From positions 3,103,501 to 3,167,500 of the forward strand of contig NZ_CP027218.1 of NCBI RefSeq assembly GCF_004124275.1: a stretch of 64,000 nucleotides of DNA, written 5' to 3'. Shown one piece after another: positions 1 through 8,556 of this stretch; the stretch's first letter is position 1; each line of letters starts with the position of its first letter. The position numbers and the translations under genes were made by a program. The stretch is from Pseudomonas sp. DTU12.3 (GTDB lineage Bacteria; Pseudomonadota; Gammaproteobacteria; Pseudomonadales; Pseudomonadaceae). The notes under the pieces were generated by a model. The model ran no database searches. It was given only the letters and a program-made list of their open reading frames with translations, and was not told the DNA's origin.

Positions 1-1
1 G

Positions 2-655
2 CAGGCCGATGCGCAAGGCTGGGCGCAGCGCCCGGACGTGGCGCGACAAACGCGTGCCGCGACCGAGCAGATCGTCTTTCGCGATTATTTGCGTTCGGTC
101 AGCGAGGTGCCGGCGGAGTATCCGAGTGCCGCCGAGTTGCAGCAGGCGTATGACGCCGGCAAGGCGAACTGGCAGACCCCGGCGCTGTATCGGGTCAGTC
201 AGATTTTCCTCGGCGTGAGTGATCCGCAGACTCTGGAAACGGTGCGCAAACAGGCAGCCGAATTGAGCAAAAAAGCTCAGGCGACGCCGGCGGAATTTGC
301 CGCACTGGCGACTCAATATTCGCAGGATCGCGTCACTGCTGAACGCGGTGGTGATAGCGGTCTGCAACCTTTGCAGCAATTGGTGCCGGAAGTGCGTGGC
401 GCCGTGGCACGGCTCAAGGTCGGTGCGGTTTCCGATCCGCTGCAAAGTGCTGCCGGGTTTCATGTGATCAAACTCACCGAGCAACAACCGGCGCGCACTG
501 CGACCCTCGATGAACTGCGCGATCAACTGACCCAGGCCTTGCGTGCGCAACGTCAGGAGCAAATCGCCCAGGCCTACCTGGACGGCATGCTCAACACCGC
601 GACGTTGAGTATCGATGGCGCTGAACTGAACAAAGTCCTCGAGGAAAAACACTGA
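2..655 (+). CDS. Parvulin-type peptidylprolyl isomerase, C-terminal part (5' end outside window)
   Basis: The reading frame is open from the first complete codon of the window to TGA at 653-655, so the N-terminus lies upstream. About 217 residues are visible. The segment starting near LYRVSQIFLG and containing FAALATQYSQD, GGDSG and AGFHVIKL has the pattern of a rotamase (PpiC/parvulin) domain. Such proteins accelerate cis-trans isomerisation of prolyl bonds, usually in the periplasm when fused to a SurA/PrsA-like N-terminal region. The C-terminal tail is rich in Gln and Ala and probably helical. No signal peptide can be judged because the start is missing. A GTG at position 38 could be mistaken for a start, but the frame continues upstream of it without interruption and it has no convincing ribosome site. 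Confidence 0.85.
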   Translation, partial: QADAQGWAQRPDVARQTRAATEQIVFRDYLRSVSEVPAEYPSAAELQQAYDAGKANWQTPALYRVSQIFLGVSDPQTLETVRKQAAELSKKAQATPAEFAALATQYSQDRVTAERGGDSGLQPLQQLVPEVRGAVARLKVGAVSDPLQSAAGFHVIKLTEQQPARTATLDELRDQLTQALRAQRQEQIAQAYLDGMLNTATLSIDGAELNKVLEEKH

Positions 656-675
656 TTACACCTACACAACAACCC

Positions 676-767
676 CTGTGGGAGCGAGCCTGCTCGCGAA
701 AGCGTCTGCACATTCAACACTTGCGGTGACTGACGCACCGCTTTCGCGAGCAGGCTCGCTCCCACAG
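676..767. repeat. REP-like palindrome, family A
   Basis: An inverted repeat whose arms read TGTGGGAGCGAGCCTGCTCG on the left and the complement on the right, continuing into GCGAAAGCG. The loop is about 35 bases. It fills the gap between the isomerase gene and the LysR gene. The same arms recur at 5952, 42501 and 55004, and with small changes at 19741, 22606 and 34355. Confidence 0.9.
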
Positions 768-815
768 GGGCATTCATGGACATTCATAAATACAAAGATC
801 GACAGGGAGTCATCG

Positions 816-1793
816 ATGTCATTCACCGAACCCGCAGGACGACAGGGCAGCGCCGAGTATCGTTGGGCGCAGGACAAGGGCGATTCCTGGCTGATACAGG
901 CTGCCGCGATCGATGGCGATATTGCGCAGTATTTTCTGGTCAGTGCCCGCTGTGGCTGTTTCATGCAGGCGGCGCGTAGCCTCAATGTGCGTTCGACCCT
1001 GCTGCGCAAACAGCTGGCGCAACTTGAACAGGAACTCGAGCATTCACTGTTCAGCTTTCAAGGCAGCGCCTTGAGCCTGACCCGTGAAGGCCAACAACTG
1101 CAGGCCAAACTCGTCGCGCTGGCCAACGAACGCAAACTGCCGGTGATCGAACAACCATTGATTCGCCTCGCCGTCGCCGAGTCGATCCTGCACGACATCC
1201 TCGGCCGCGACCTCATCGCACTGCTGCGCCGCAACGCCAGCGTGCGCCTGGAAATCATCGCGCTGGACAGCGAACTGTCGCTGCGTGCAGTGAGTGCCGA
1301 CATCGTCCTGTGGCTGGCCCACGGCGATACGCCTTACCCCGGGCCGACGTTCGCCATTGGCAAACCGCAACGCCTGGCGAAGCTTGATTACCTGCCTCAC
1401 ATTGCCAAGCGCTACTCCCGCGTCACCGCACGCCCGGACACCCCCGACGACCTCGCTGACTTCATGCTCGTGCAATGGCAGCACGACCGGCAGATCGACA
1501 GCTTCCGGCCGTGGAATGAACTGGTCGAGCAGCGTCTGGCCGGGGTGGTGCAGATGCAGTCCTACGAATTGATGCTGGAGATGATCCGTTGCAGCGCCTG
1601 CATCGGGTTGTTGCCGGCTTACATGAGCCGCTTCGATCGGGGCCTGATCGCGCTGCCGGGGCTGTTCGCTGAACCGATGCAATTGCAGGCCTGGCTGGCG
1701 GTGAATGCCGAATCGCAAGAGATCGCCGAAGTGCAAACTCTGCTGGACCTCATCCACCACACCTTCAACGAACGCCACGAATGGTTCGAATAA
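816..1793 (+). CDS. LysR-family transcriptional regulator
   Basis: Predicted DNA-binding regulator of 325 residues. A winged helix-turn-helix is recognisable near residues 33-90: a helix around CGCFMQAARSLNVRSTLLRK, then LAQLEQELEHSLF and LTREGQQL, which is the LysR layout. The rest has the look of the two-lobed LysR effector-binding domain. The N-terminus is about 30 residues longer than in typical LysR proteins. ATG at 816 is chosen because AGGGAG lies just upstream. The frame is open further upstream, but that stretch runs through a REP palindrome and is unlikely to be coding. Target and inducer cannot be inferred; neighbours are an isomerase and an acetyltransferase, each separated from it by a REP element. 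Confidence 0.8.
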   Translation: MSFTEPAGRQGSAEYRWAQDKGDSWLIQAAAIDGDIAQYFLVSARCGCFMQAARSLNVRSTLLRKQLAQLEQELEHSLFSFQGSALSLTREGQQLQAKLVALANERKLPVIEQPLIRLAVAESILHDILGRDLIALLRRNASVRLEIIALDSELSLRAVSADIVLWLAHGDTPYPGPTFAIGKPQRLAKLDYLPHIAKRYSRVTARPDTPDDLADFMLVQWQHDRQIDSFRPWNELVEQRLAGVVQMQSYELMLEMIRCSACIGLLPAYMSRFDRGLIALPGLFAEPMQLQAWLAVNAESQEIAEVQTLLDLIHHTFNERHEWFE

Positions 1794-1800
1794 CCACCCC

Positions 1801-1892
1801 TGTAGGAGCTGCCGCAGGCTGCGATCTTTTGATCTGTTTTTTCTAAAATTAAAAATCAAGATCAAAAGCTCGCAGCCTGCGGCAGCTCCTAC
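1801..1892. repeat. REP-like palindrome, family B
   Basis: Inverted repeat with arms TGTAGGAGCTGCCGCAGGCT and its complement, followed inward by GATCTTTTGATC. The A/T-rich loop is short. It follows the LysR stop within 8 bases and could act as a transcription stop. Family B members also lie at 9541, 12898, 15592, 28301, 29004, 39098, 49293 and 60068. Confidence 0.9.
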
Positions 1893-1959
1893 CGTTTGTA
1901 TGTGTTGAGGTGGGCGGTTTAGAGTGGACGGCCACACATCGATCCAGGAAGGATCAGCC

Positions 1960-2478
1960 ATGCCAGAGCACAATCCCGCCATTCACCTCGAGCGTTTCAA
2001 CGAATCGCACATCGAGGGCATCACCGCGCTCTACAACGATCCGGCCGTGGCACGGCAGGTGTTGCAGATGCCGTTTCAGTCCACCGAGGTCTGGCGGCAA
2101 CGCCTGCTGGCAGACAATGAACGCGCGGTGAAACTGGTGGCGCTGCATCAGGGCGTGGTGATCGGCAATCTCGGCCTCGAAGCCCACTCGCGGATGCGCC
2201 GGGCGCACGCCGGCAGTTTCGGCATGGCGGTCGCGGTCGCGTGGCAGGGCAAAGGCGTGGGTTCGCAGCTGTTGGCGGCGGCGCTGGACGTCGCCGACAA
2301 CTGGATGAATCTGCACCGCGTCGAACTCACGGTCTATGCCGATAACGAAGCGGCCATCGGTCTCTATCAGAAATTCGGTTTCGAAACCGAAGGCCTGTTC
2401 CGCGACTACGCCGTGCGCGACGGGCAATGGGTCGACACCCTGAGCATGGCCCGCCTGCGCACTCGTCCGAAAACCTGA
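1960..2478 (+). CDS. GNAT-family N-acetyltransferase
   Basis: Predicted cytosolic acetyl-CoA-dependent N-acetyltransferase of 172 residues. The GNAT core is visible: a beta strand with GSFGMAVAVAWQGKGVGSQL, in which Q-G-K-G-V-G matches the acetyl-CoA pyrophosphate loop, and later ELTVYADNEAAIGLYQKFGF, the usual motif B. The layout resembles the RimJ/RimL-PhnO type that modifies small amines or protein N-termini. The substrate is not evident. ATG at 1960 is preferred because AGGAAGGA precedes it; an in-frame ATG at 1924 has no such site. It converges with the racemase-family gene, whose stop is only 1 base away, so no separate terminator fits between them. Confidence 0.88.
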   Translation: MPEHNPAIHLERFNESHIEGITALYNDPAVARQVLQMPFQSTEVWRQRLLADNERAVKLVALHQGVVIGNLGLEAHSRMRRAHAGSFGMAVAVAWQGKGVGSQLLAAALDVADNWMNLHRVELTVYADNEAAIGLYQKFGFETEGLFRDYAVRDGQWVDTLSMARLRTRPKT

Positions 2479-2479
2479 G

Positions 2480-3172
2480 TCAGTCGCCGAGCGCGAACGC
2501 CACCGCCGACTGCGCATGCAGTTCGGTGGTGTCGAGCAGGGGCAGGGCGCTGTGTTCAGGTTTGATCAGCATGCCGATTTCGGTGCAGCCGAGGATAATT
2601 GCCTGGGCGCCACGCGCGGTCAGCGATTCGATCACCCGCTGATAGATTTGCCGCGACGGTTCACTGATCACGCCGACACAGAGTTCGTCGTAGATGATCC
2701 GGTGCACGTCCTTGCGCTCGGCTTCGTCCGGCACCAGCACCGTCAACCCCTGAGCGATCAGGCGTTGCTTGAGGAAATCCTGCTCCATGGTGAACGCCGT
2801 GCCAAGCAGGCCTACGGTGCGCGCGTCAATGGCCAGCGCGGCGTGTGCAGCCGGTTCGGCAATGTGCAGGAATGGAATACTGATCGCTGCCTGAATCTGC
2901 TCCGCCACCTTGTGCATGGTGTTGGTACACAGCACCACACACTCCGCACCGCCGGCTTCAAGGCTGCGCGCGGCCTTCACCAGAATCGCCGCCGCATCAT
3001 CCCAACGCCCGGCGTGCTGAGCCTGTTCGACCGGGCCGAAGTCGACGCTGTACATGAGCATCTGCGCCGAACGCAGCGGGCCGAGACGATCCCGGACCTG
3101 TTGGTTGATCAGGCGATAATATTCGGCGCTGGACTCCCAGCTCATGCCGCCGATAAGGCCGATGGTGCGCAT
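2480..3172 (-). CDS. Aspartate/glutamate racemase-family protein (YgeA-like)
   Basis: Cofactor-independent racemase-family protein of 230 residues. It begins MRTIGLIGGMSWESSAEYY, the characteristic N-terminus of the YgeA group. Two cysteines sit in the expected contexts, VVLCTNTMH and IILGCTEIGML, and would act as the two acid/base residues that remove and return the alpha proton. YgeA homologues racemise various amino acids, so D-amino-acid production is likely, but the substrate is not known here. Start at 3172 is supported by AGAGGA upstream; an earlier in-frame start at 3280 would add 36 residues without resemblance to the family. Confidence 0.88.
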   Translation of the reverse strand: MRTIGLIGGMSWESSAEYYRLINQQVRDRLGPLRSAQMLMYSVDFGPVEQAQHAGRWDDAAAILVKAARSLEAGGAECVVLCTNTMHKVAEQIQAAISIPFLHIAEPAAHAALAIDARTVGLLGTAFTMEQDFLKQRLIAQGLTVLVPDEAERKDVHRIIYDELCVGVISEPSRQIYQRVIESLTARGAQAIILGCTEIGMLIKPEHSALPLLDTTELHAQSAVAFALGD

Positions 3173-3379
3173 TGGATTTCCTCTGGCAAATGTCGGTGTC
3201 GAACGTTCAGCTCTGCCCGCAGTTTCCTTCTGTTCGCGGTGCGATGCCAGCGGCCACTGACTGTACCGTCGATCTTTCACTCAGGTGTGCTGCTTCAGCG
3301 CGATTCGCAGCTTAAACGTACGCCGTGACCGGGATCTGCCACTATTACGGTTCGCAGGTCCTTTACGAGGAACACCGCA

Positions 3380-3871
3380 ATGAACGACGTACAGCAACTG
3401 GGCGAGATGCTTCGTCACTATGCCGAAAGTGAAGCGCACAAGAAGCAACTGTTCGAAACGCAATCTGCGGCATGGGCCAGTCGCATTACCGCGCTGTTCG
3501 GGCAGATTCAGCAATGGCTGGAACCGGTGCAGGCGCCGCACCTGCTGGAGGTGCACCGTGAGGCTTACGTGGCTTTCGGGCCAAGCGCACCGGTGGAAAC
3601 CTCGACCTTCAAGACGGAAAAGCTGAGCATCGTGATTGCCGGCAAACCGGTGGAGTTCGTGCCCGATGTGATGGGCAGTGCAGGGCAGATCTCCTTGGCG
3701 GTGATGGGCCTGACGGCAGCGCGCTATGGCAGCATTTCCCTGGTCGGCCTGCCGGATGGCGAGTGGCAATGGCGCAAGACCAATGGGCTGAAGGATCCGG
3801 ATACATTTGCCTTTGATGCGAACTTTCTGGCGCAGCAGTTGCAGAGTTTGATTCCGCGCGAACGCGGTTAG
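3380..3871 (+). CDS. Conserved hypothetical protein, 163 aa
   Basis: Not recognised as a family of known function. The N-terminal 50 residues look helical, rich in Glu, Gln and Ala. The middle and C-terminal parts look like alternating strands (VAFGPSAPVETS, LSIVIAGKPVEFVPDVMG, GSISLVGLPDGEWQW). No signal peptide or membrane segment is seen, so it is probably cytosolic. ATG at 3380 has ACGAGGAAC upstream. It stands alone: divergent from the racemase-family gene, and followed by a large palindromic element. Codon use matches the neighbours. Confidence 0.65.
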   Translation: MNDVQQLGEMLRHYAESEAHKKQLFETQSAAWASRITALFGQIQQWLEPVQAPHLLEVHREAYVAFGPSAPVETSTFKTEKLSIVIAGKPVEFVPDVMGSAGQISLAVMGLTAARYGSISLVGLPDGEWQWRKTNGLKDPDTFAFDANFLAQQLQSLIPRERG

Positions 3872-3884
3872 GATCAAGAGCTTA

Positions 3885-4045
3885 CCCCCTCACCCCAACC
3901 CTCTCCCCCAGGGGGGCGAGGGGGAAAGGGGGCAGACCGAGTGTTGTTCAAAACCTGAGTTCGACTTGATATTTCAGGTCGACGTAACACGAGCAAACAA
4001 CTCGGTCAGTTCCCTCGCCCTCCGGGAGAGGGCTAGGGTGAGGGC
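3885..4045. repeat. Long palindromic repeat, family D
   Basis: The left end reads CCCCTCACCCCAACCCTCTC and the right end GAGAGGGCTAGGGTGAGGG, its near-complement, about 160 bases apart. The interior contains AGGTCGACGTA and CTCGGTC. A second copy with the same ends and interior words lies at 44058-44271. The element fills the gap between two convergent genes. Confidence 0.8.
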
Positions 4046-4062
4046 AGCCTACCTGACACGCC

Positions 4063-4281
4063 TCACATCTCTAGATTGATCCAGCCCGGCTTCGCCACCT
4101 CCGGCGCCACCGCTTTCACCGGTTTACCCGTGGCCAGCTCAACCCGCCGTGCCACCTCCGGGTCATCGGCAAACGGCACCATGCTCGCCTCATCCAGACT
4201 ATCCGCCGTCTCGCGCCGCAAGCAGTACTCGACCGCCAGCCACAGAAACACCACGCCCAGCACATTGAAAAAAATATCCAT
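4063..4281 (-). CDS. Small membrane protein downstream of orphan ccoN
   Basis: A 72-residue protein with one N-terminal membrane segment (IFFNVLGVVFLWLAVEY) followed by a charged cytoplasmic-type tail. It lies 18 bases downstream of the orphan cbb3 oxidase subunit I gene and is surely co-transcribed with it. From memory, a similar small gene follows ccoN4 in P. aeruginosa (PA4134 after PA4133). It is shaped like a small oxidase accessory subunit of the CcoQ kind, but it carries no haem or metal motif and I cannot name it. ATG 4281 is chosen with AGGGAG 9 bases upstream; a GTG directly before it is an alternative. Confidence 0.65.
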   Translation of the reverse strand: MDIFFNVLGVVFLWLAVEYCLRRETADSLDEASMVPFADDPEVARRVELATGKPVKAVAPEVAKPGWINLEM

Positions 4282-4299
4282 CACGTCCGGCTCCCTGCC

Positions 4300-5727
4300 T
4301 CAGGCGATCTGCGCTTCACGGTGGGCCAGCGCCACGTCGGCAACCCGCACCGTGCGCCAGACGTTGTAAGCCATCAGCAACATCCCGGTGAGGAAGAATA
4401 CCCCGCCGGCAAAGCGCACGATGAACCCTGGATGACTGGCCTGCAGCGCTTCGACAAACGAATAGGTCAGCGTGCCGTCTTCGTTGATCGCCCGCCACAT
4501 CAGGCCCTGGGTGATGCCGTTGACCCACATCGAGGCGATGTACAAAACGGTGCCAATGGTTGCCAGCCAGAAGTGCAGGTTGATCAGCGGCGTGCTGTAC
4601 ATCTGCTCGCGGCCAAAGACTTTCGGCACCATGTGATAGGTCGCGCCGAAGGTAATCATCGCCACCCAGCCCAACGCCCCGGCGTGCACGTGGCCGATGG
4701 TCCAGTCGGTGTAGTGGGAGAGGGCGTTGACGGTCTTGATCGCCATCATCGGCCCTTCGAATGTCGACATGCCGTAGAACGCCAGCGACAACACGAGGAA
4801 GCGCAAAATCGGGTCAGTGCGCAACTTATGCCAGGCACCGGACAAGGTCATCATGCCGTTGATCATCCCGCCCCAGCTTGGTGCCAGCAGGATCAGCGAC
4901 ATGGCCATGCCCAGCGATTGCGCCCAGTCCGGCAGCGCGGTGTAGTGCAAATGGTGCGGGCCGGCCCAAATGTACAGGGTGATCAGCGCCCAGAAGTGCA
5001 CGATCGACAACCGGTACGAATACACCGGCCGATTGACTTGTTTCGGCACGAAGTAATACATCATCCCGAGGAACCCGGTGGTGAGGAAAAAGCCCACCGC
5101 GTTGTGCCCATACCACCACTGCACCATCGCATCGGTGGCGCCGGCATACACCGGATATGACTTGAACCAGTCGACCGGGATCGACAGGTGATTGACCACA
5201 TGGAGCATGGCGATCACCAGAATGAACGCGCCGAAAAACCAGTTACCGACGTAGATGTGTTTGGTCTTGCGCTGCACCACGGTGGTGAAGAACACCACGG
5301 CATAGGCGACCCAAACGACGGCCATCCACACCGCGCCGGAGAACTCGATCTCGGCGTATTCCTTGGTGGTGGTGTAGCCCATCGGCAAGGTGATCAGCAT
5401 GATCACGATCACCGATTGCCAGCCCCAGAAGGTGAACGCGGCGAGGGTGTCGGAATACAGCCGCACCTGGCAGGTGCGCTGCACCGCGTAGTAACTCGCA
5501 GCGAATTGTGCGCTGCCGGCGAAGCCGAAAATCACCAGGCTGGTGTGCAAAGGGCGCAAGCGGCCGAAAGTGGTCCATGGCAGGTCCAGGTTCATCTCCG
5601 GCCACACCAGTTGCGAGGCGATCAACACGCCCATCGCCATGCCCACCACACCCCAGAAAATCGTCGCAATGACGAATTGGCGGACGACCTTGTAGTTATA
5701 AGCCTGTCCGATTGTTGCTGTGCTCAT
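4300..5727 (-). CDS. ccoN4: cbb3-type cytochrome c oxidase subunit I, orphan (CcoN4-like)
   Basis: Catalytic subunit of a cbb3 terminal oxidase, which reduces O2 to water using low- and high-spin haem b and CuB. The 475-residue product has about a dozen hydrophobic segments and typical CcoN stretches such as [38 protein letters not shown] and the helix [17 protein letters not shown], rich in the His residues that bind haem and copper. ATG at 5727 gives the usual CcoN length. No ccoO or ccoP lies nearby, so it must borrow these subunits from a full operon elsewhere. P. aeruginosa is known to use such orphan CcoN isoforms, with CcoN4 linked to cyanide tolerance and phenazine use. The divergent neighbour is a siroheme reductase, as with PA4133/PA4130. 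The symbol is assigned by this context. Confidence 0.85.
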   Translation of the reverse strand: MSTATIGQAYNYKVVRQFVIATIFWGVVGMAMGVLIASQLVWPEMNLDLPWTTFGRLRPLHTSLVIFGFAGSAQFAASYYAVQRTCQVRLYSDTLAAFTFWGWQSVIVIMLITLPMGYTTTKEYAEIEFSGAVWMAVVWVAYAVVFFTTVVQRKTKHIYVGNWFFGAFILVIAMLHVVNHLSIPVDWFKSYPVYAGATDAMVQWWYGHNAVGFFLTTGFLGMMYYFVPKQVNRPVYSYRLSIVHFWALITLYIWAGPHHLHYTALPDWAQSLGMAMSLILLAPSWGGMINGMMTLSGAWHKLRTDPILRFLVLSLAFYGMSTFEGPMMAIKTVNALSHYTDWTIGHVHAGALGWVAMITFGATYHMVPKVFGREQMYSTPLINLHFWLATIGTVLYIASMWVNGITQGLMWRAINEDGTLTYSFVEALQASHPGFIVRFAGGVFFLTGMLLMAYNVWRTVRVADVALAHREAQIA

Positions 5728-5951
5728 CGTCAGTTCATCCACGGTTGCAAAGTCTTGCCAGGCCACCCGGTCTGGCATGAGCTGCACTGTAGAAACCCCG
5801 CCGGAAACAAAACAGGCTCAGGAATTGTTCATTTGTGCGGATCAGATTGAAGTGCTGGCTGCGGCGTTCTGCCGCGCCCTGATATGGTTTTTATCGCTTC
5901 AGGTGAATCTGTAACGTGCTGCGCTGCTTCGTCATAGTGCTCTGAAGAAAA

Positions 5952-6043
5952 CTGTGGGAGCGAGCCTGCTCGCGAATGCGGTGTGTCAGGCAACTGCATT
6001 GTTGTCTGACACACCGCATTCGCGAGCAGGCTCGCTCCCACAG
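5952..6043. repeat. REP-like palindrome, family A, in the ccoN4/sulfite reductase divergent region
   Basis: Arms CTGTGGGAGCGAGCCTGCTC and complement; pairing continues through GCGGTGTGTCAG/CTGACACACCGC, leaving a very small loop. It ends only 23 bases before the reductase start codon, so it lies in the 5' leader or overlaps the promoter of that gene. The remaining 220 bases of the gap (5728-5951), towards ccoN4, show no clear ANR/FNR box of the form TTGAT-N4-ATCAA. Confidence 0.9.
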
Positions 6044-6066
6044 GAATAACTGATGAGGTGGCAGGC

Positions 6067-7740
6067 ATGTATCAATACGATGATTACGACCGCGCGCTGG
6101 TGTTCGAGCGCGTCGCGCAGTTTCGCGATCAGGTCGAGCGCTTCATGGCTGGGGAATTGAGCGAAGAGGAGTTCCTGCCGCTGCGCCTGCAAAACGGCCT
6201 GTACCTGCAAAAACACGCGTACATGCTGCGGGTGGCGATTCCCTACGGCACACTCAGCGCCGAGCAGATGCGCACATTGGCGAGCATTGCCAGCGATTAC
6301 GACCGCGGTTACGGCCACTTCACCACGCGGCAGAACATGCAGTTCAACTGGATCGAACTGGCCGAGGTGCCGGACATCCTCGAACGCCTTGCGCAGGTCA
6401 ACATGCACGCGATCCAGACCTCCGGCAACTGCGTGCGCAACATCACCACCGAGGCGTTTGCCGGGGTCGCGGCAGATGAGCTGATTGACCCGCGACCGCT
6501 GGCCGAGATCCTCCGGCAGTGGTCGACGATCAACCCGGAGTTCCTGTTTCTGCCGCGTAAATTCAAGATCGCCATCTGCTCGGCGAAGCAGGATCGCGCG
6601 GCGATCATGATGCACGACATCGGCCTCTATCTTTACCCCGCTCGCGACGGGCAAATGCTCCTGCGGGTGATCGTCGGCGGTGGTTTGGGGCGTACGCCGA
6701 TCCTCGGTTTGCAAATCCGCGAAGGTTTGCCGTGGCAGCATCTGCTGTCGTACGTCGAGGCCGTTTTGCGCGTGTACAACCGTCATGGTCGGCGCGACAA
6801 CAAGTACAAGGCGCGAATCAAGATACTGGTCAAGGCACTCGGTATCGAGGCGTTCGCCAGGGAAGTCGAAGAGGAATGGCAGCACCTCAAGGACGGTCCG
6901 GCGCAGTTGACCGAGACTGAATACCAGCGGGTCGCCAGTGCCTTCGTACCGCCAACTTACCGCGTGCTGGCCGACACCGATCTGGATTTCGGCACGCGCC
7001 TGGCCGATAGCCCGGCGTTCGCGCGTTGGGTCGCGCGCAATGTGCAGCCGCACAAGGTGGCGGGTTACACCAGTGTGGTGCTGTCGACCAAACCGGGCAT
7101 GGCTTCGCCGCCGGGGGACGTCACCGGTGCGCAGATGCTGGCGGTGGCCGACTGGTCGCAGCGTTTCGGTTTCGGCGAGATTCGTATTGCCCACGAGCAG
7201 AACATCGTTCTCCCGGATGTGCCGAAATCCGACCTGCATGCCCTGTGGCAACTGGCGTGTAAACACGATCTGGGCAGCGCTAACGTCGGCTTGCTCACCG
7301 ACATCATTGCCTGCCCCGGCGGCGATTTCTGCGCCTTGGCGAATGCCAAGTCGATCCCGATTGCCCAGGCGATCCAGGCACGTTTCGATAACCTCGATTA
7401 CCTGCATGATCTGGGCGATATCAGCCTGAACATCTCCGGTTGCATGAACGCTTGCGGTCATCACCACATCGGCAATATCGGCATCCTCGGCGTCGACAAG
7501 AATGGCAGCGAGTGGTACCAGATCACCCTGGGCGGCGCACAGGGCAAAAACAGTGCGCTGGGTAAGGTGATCGGCCCGTCGTTCAGCGCCGCCGAGGTGC
7601 CGCAGGTGATCGAGCGGATCATCGGCACGTTCGTGCGCTATCGCGAAAGTGAGGAATTGTTTGTCGATACCCTCGCGCGGATCGGCCTCGAGCCGTTCAA
7701 GGAACGGGTGTACCCGAAGACGCTGGAGGCGACGGCATGA
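6067..7740 (+). CDS. Nitrite/sulfite reductase, siroheme [4Fe-4S] haemoprotein
   Basis: Six-electron reductase of the NirA/CysI family, 557 residues, reducing sulfite to sulfide or nitrite to ammonia. The siroheme/4Fe-4S ligands are visible as C416-x5-C422 (in ACPGGDFC) and C459-x3-C463 (in SGCMNACG). The N-terminal half carries the first repeat with HFTTRQNMQFNWIEL, and ALANAKSIP follows the second Cys, all as in the family. Start ATG 6067 has TGAGGTGG upstream. The stop overlaps the next gene (DUF934) in ATGA, so the two are translationally coupled. The pairing with DUF934 favours assimilatory sulfite reduction. It corresponds to PA4130 in P. aeruginosa by arrangement. Confidence 0.9.
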   Translation: MYQYDDYDRALVFERVAQFRDQVERFMAGELSEEEFLPLRLQNGLYLQKHAYMLRVAIPYGTLSAEQMRTLASIASDYDRGYGHFTTRQNMQFNWIELAEVPDILERLAQVNMHAIQTSGNCVRNITTEAFAGVAADELIDPRPLAEILRQWSTINPEFLFLPRKFKIAICSAKQDRAAIMMHDIGLYLYPARDGQMLLRVIVGGGLGRTPILGLQIREGLPWQHLLSYVEAVLRVYNRHGRRDNKYKARIKILVKALGIEAFAREVEEEWQHLKDGPAQLTETEYQRVASAFVPPTYRVLADTDLDFGTRLADSPAFARWVARNVQPHKVAGYTSVVLSTKPGMASPPGDVTGAQMLAVADWSQRFGFGEIRIAHEQNIVLPDVPKSDLHALWQLACKHDLGSANVGLLTDIIACPGGDFCALANAKSIPIAQAIQARFDNLDYLHDLGDISLNISGCMNACGHHHIGNIGILGVDKNGSEWYQITLGGAQGKNSALGKVIGPSFSAAEVPQVIERIIGTFVRYRESEELFVDTLARIGLEPFKERVYPKTLEATA

Positions 7741-8216
7741 ACAATTTGCTGCGACTGGAGCAGGGTTTGGCGCGGCTGGTGCACGATGATCCGTGGACGC
7801 TGGTGCGTGATCCTTTGGCGGCCAGGCCTTCGGGGCTGCAGATTTTGCCCCTGGCGCATTGGCTGCAATCGCCCGCGACCCACGCCGTGTGGCTCGGCCC
7901 GGACGATGAAGTGGAAAGTCTGGTGCCGTGGCTGGGTTCGTTGCCGCTGATCGCGCTGGATTTCCCGAGTTTTCGTGATGGTCGGGCGTATAGCCAGGCC
8001 TATCTGCTGCGCAGTCGTTTTGGCTGGACCGGCGAGTTGCGCGCGATTGGCGATGTGTTGCGCGATCAGCTCAGCCACATGCGCCAGTGCGGTTTTGACA
8101 GTTTTGCCGTGCGTGAGGACAAGTCTGCCGAGGATGCACTGAAGGGGTTGGCTGGCATGAGCGTGCTCTACGGCCGCTCAGTTATCGAACCGCGCCCACT
8201 TTTCCGAAGACGCTGA
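7737..8216 (+). CDS. DUF934 protein, partner of sulfite reductase
   Basis: A 159-residue protein whose start overlaps the end of the reductase gene by 4 bases. The stretch LPLIALDFPSFRDGRAYSQA followed by LLRSRFGWTGELRAIGDVL and DQLSHMRQCGFDSF is the signature of DUF934. That family is found almost always next to CysI-type sulfite reductases in proteobacteria and is presumed to help electron delivery or assembly; its biochemistry is not established. No Fe-S or flavin motif is visible, and no signal peptide. Confidence 0.88.
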   Translation: MNNLLRLEQGLARLVHDDPWTLVRDPLAARPSGLQILPLAHWLQSPATHAVWLGPDDEVESLVPWLGSLPLIALDFPSFRDGRAYSQAYLLRSRFGWTGELRAIGDVLRDQLSHMRQCGFDSFAVREDKSAEDALKGLAGMSVLYGRSVIEPRPLFRRR

Positions 8217-8223
8217 CGCTTTA

Positions 8224-8252
8224 AAAGATCGCAGCCTGCGGCAGCTCCTACA
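8224..8252. repeat. Solo right arm of a family B REP
   Basis: Reads AAAGATCGCAGCCTGCGGCA and continues to the usual CTCCTACAG end. No matching left arm is present; the sequence before it is the end of the DUF934 gene. It looks like a decayed or half element. Confidence 0.75.
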
Positions 8253-8271
8253 GGGATCATGCCGTGCTTTA

Positions 8272-8403
8272 GTGGCGAGGGGGCTTGCCCCCGTCAGGCT
8301 ACGAAGTAGCCTCTGTCCCCGGTACATGCGGTGTGTCAGTCATTTGACAGCAACCGGGTTTGCGACTGCTGCGCAGCCGAACGGGGGCAAGCCCCCTCGC
8401 CAC
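8272..8403. repeat. REP-like palindrome, family C
   Basis: Arms GTGGCGAGGGGGCTTGCCCC and complement, about 90 bases apart. One further family C copy lies at 41501. After it, 8404-8556 holds only the leader of the next gene: AGGGAG at 8543 serves the GTG start at 8557. Nothing else is evident there. Confidence 0.85.
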
Positions 8404-8556
8404 AGAGGTTTTATGTCGTTATTACGCACCGGGGAAACCCTTAGAAACCTCATGAATTGGGCATTTTCCCTTGGGTCAGTGATGGCCTTTTGGTAGAGTC
8501 GCCGTCGCCAGCGGGTTTTCGGCTGGACGATGGAACCGAAGAAGGGAGTCTGATCA

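Noticed and set aside
678..815. Upstream extension of the LysR gene to 678
   Set aside because: The extension consists of REP sequence; ATG 816 with AGGGAG upstream is a better start.
1801..1892. Repeated REP palindromes considered as CRISPR repeats or IS ends
   Set aside because: They are dispersed single palindromes with variable loops and no transposase or spacers between them.
5728..5951. ANR/FNR box for ccoN4
   Set aside because: GATCAGATTGAA near 5840 recalls half of such a site, but the TTGAT-N4-ATCAA palindrome is not present.
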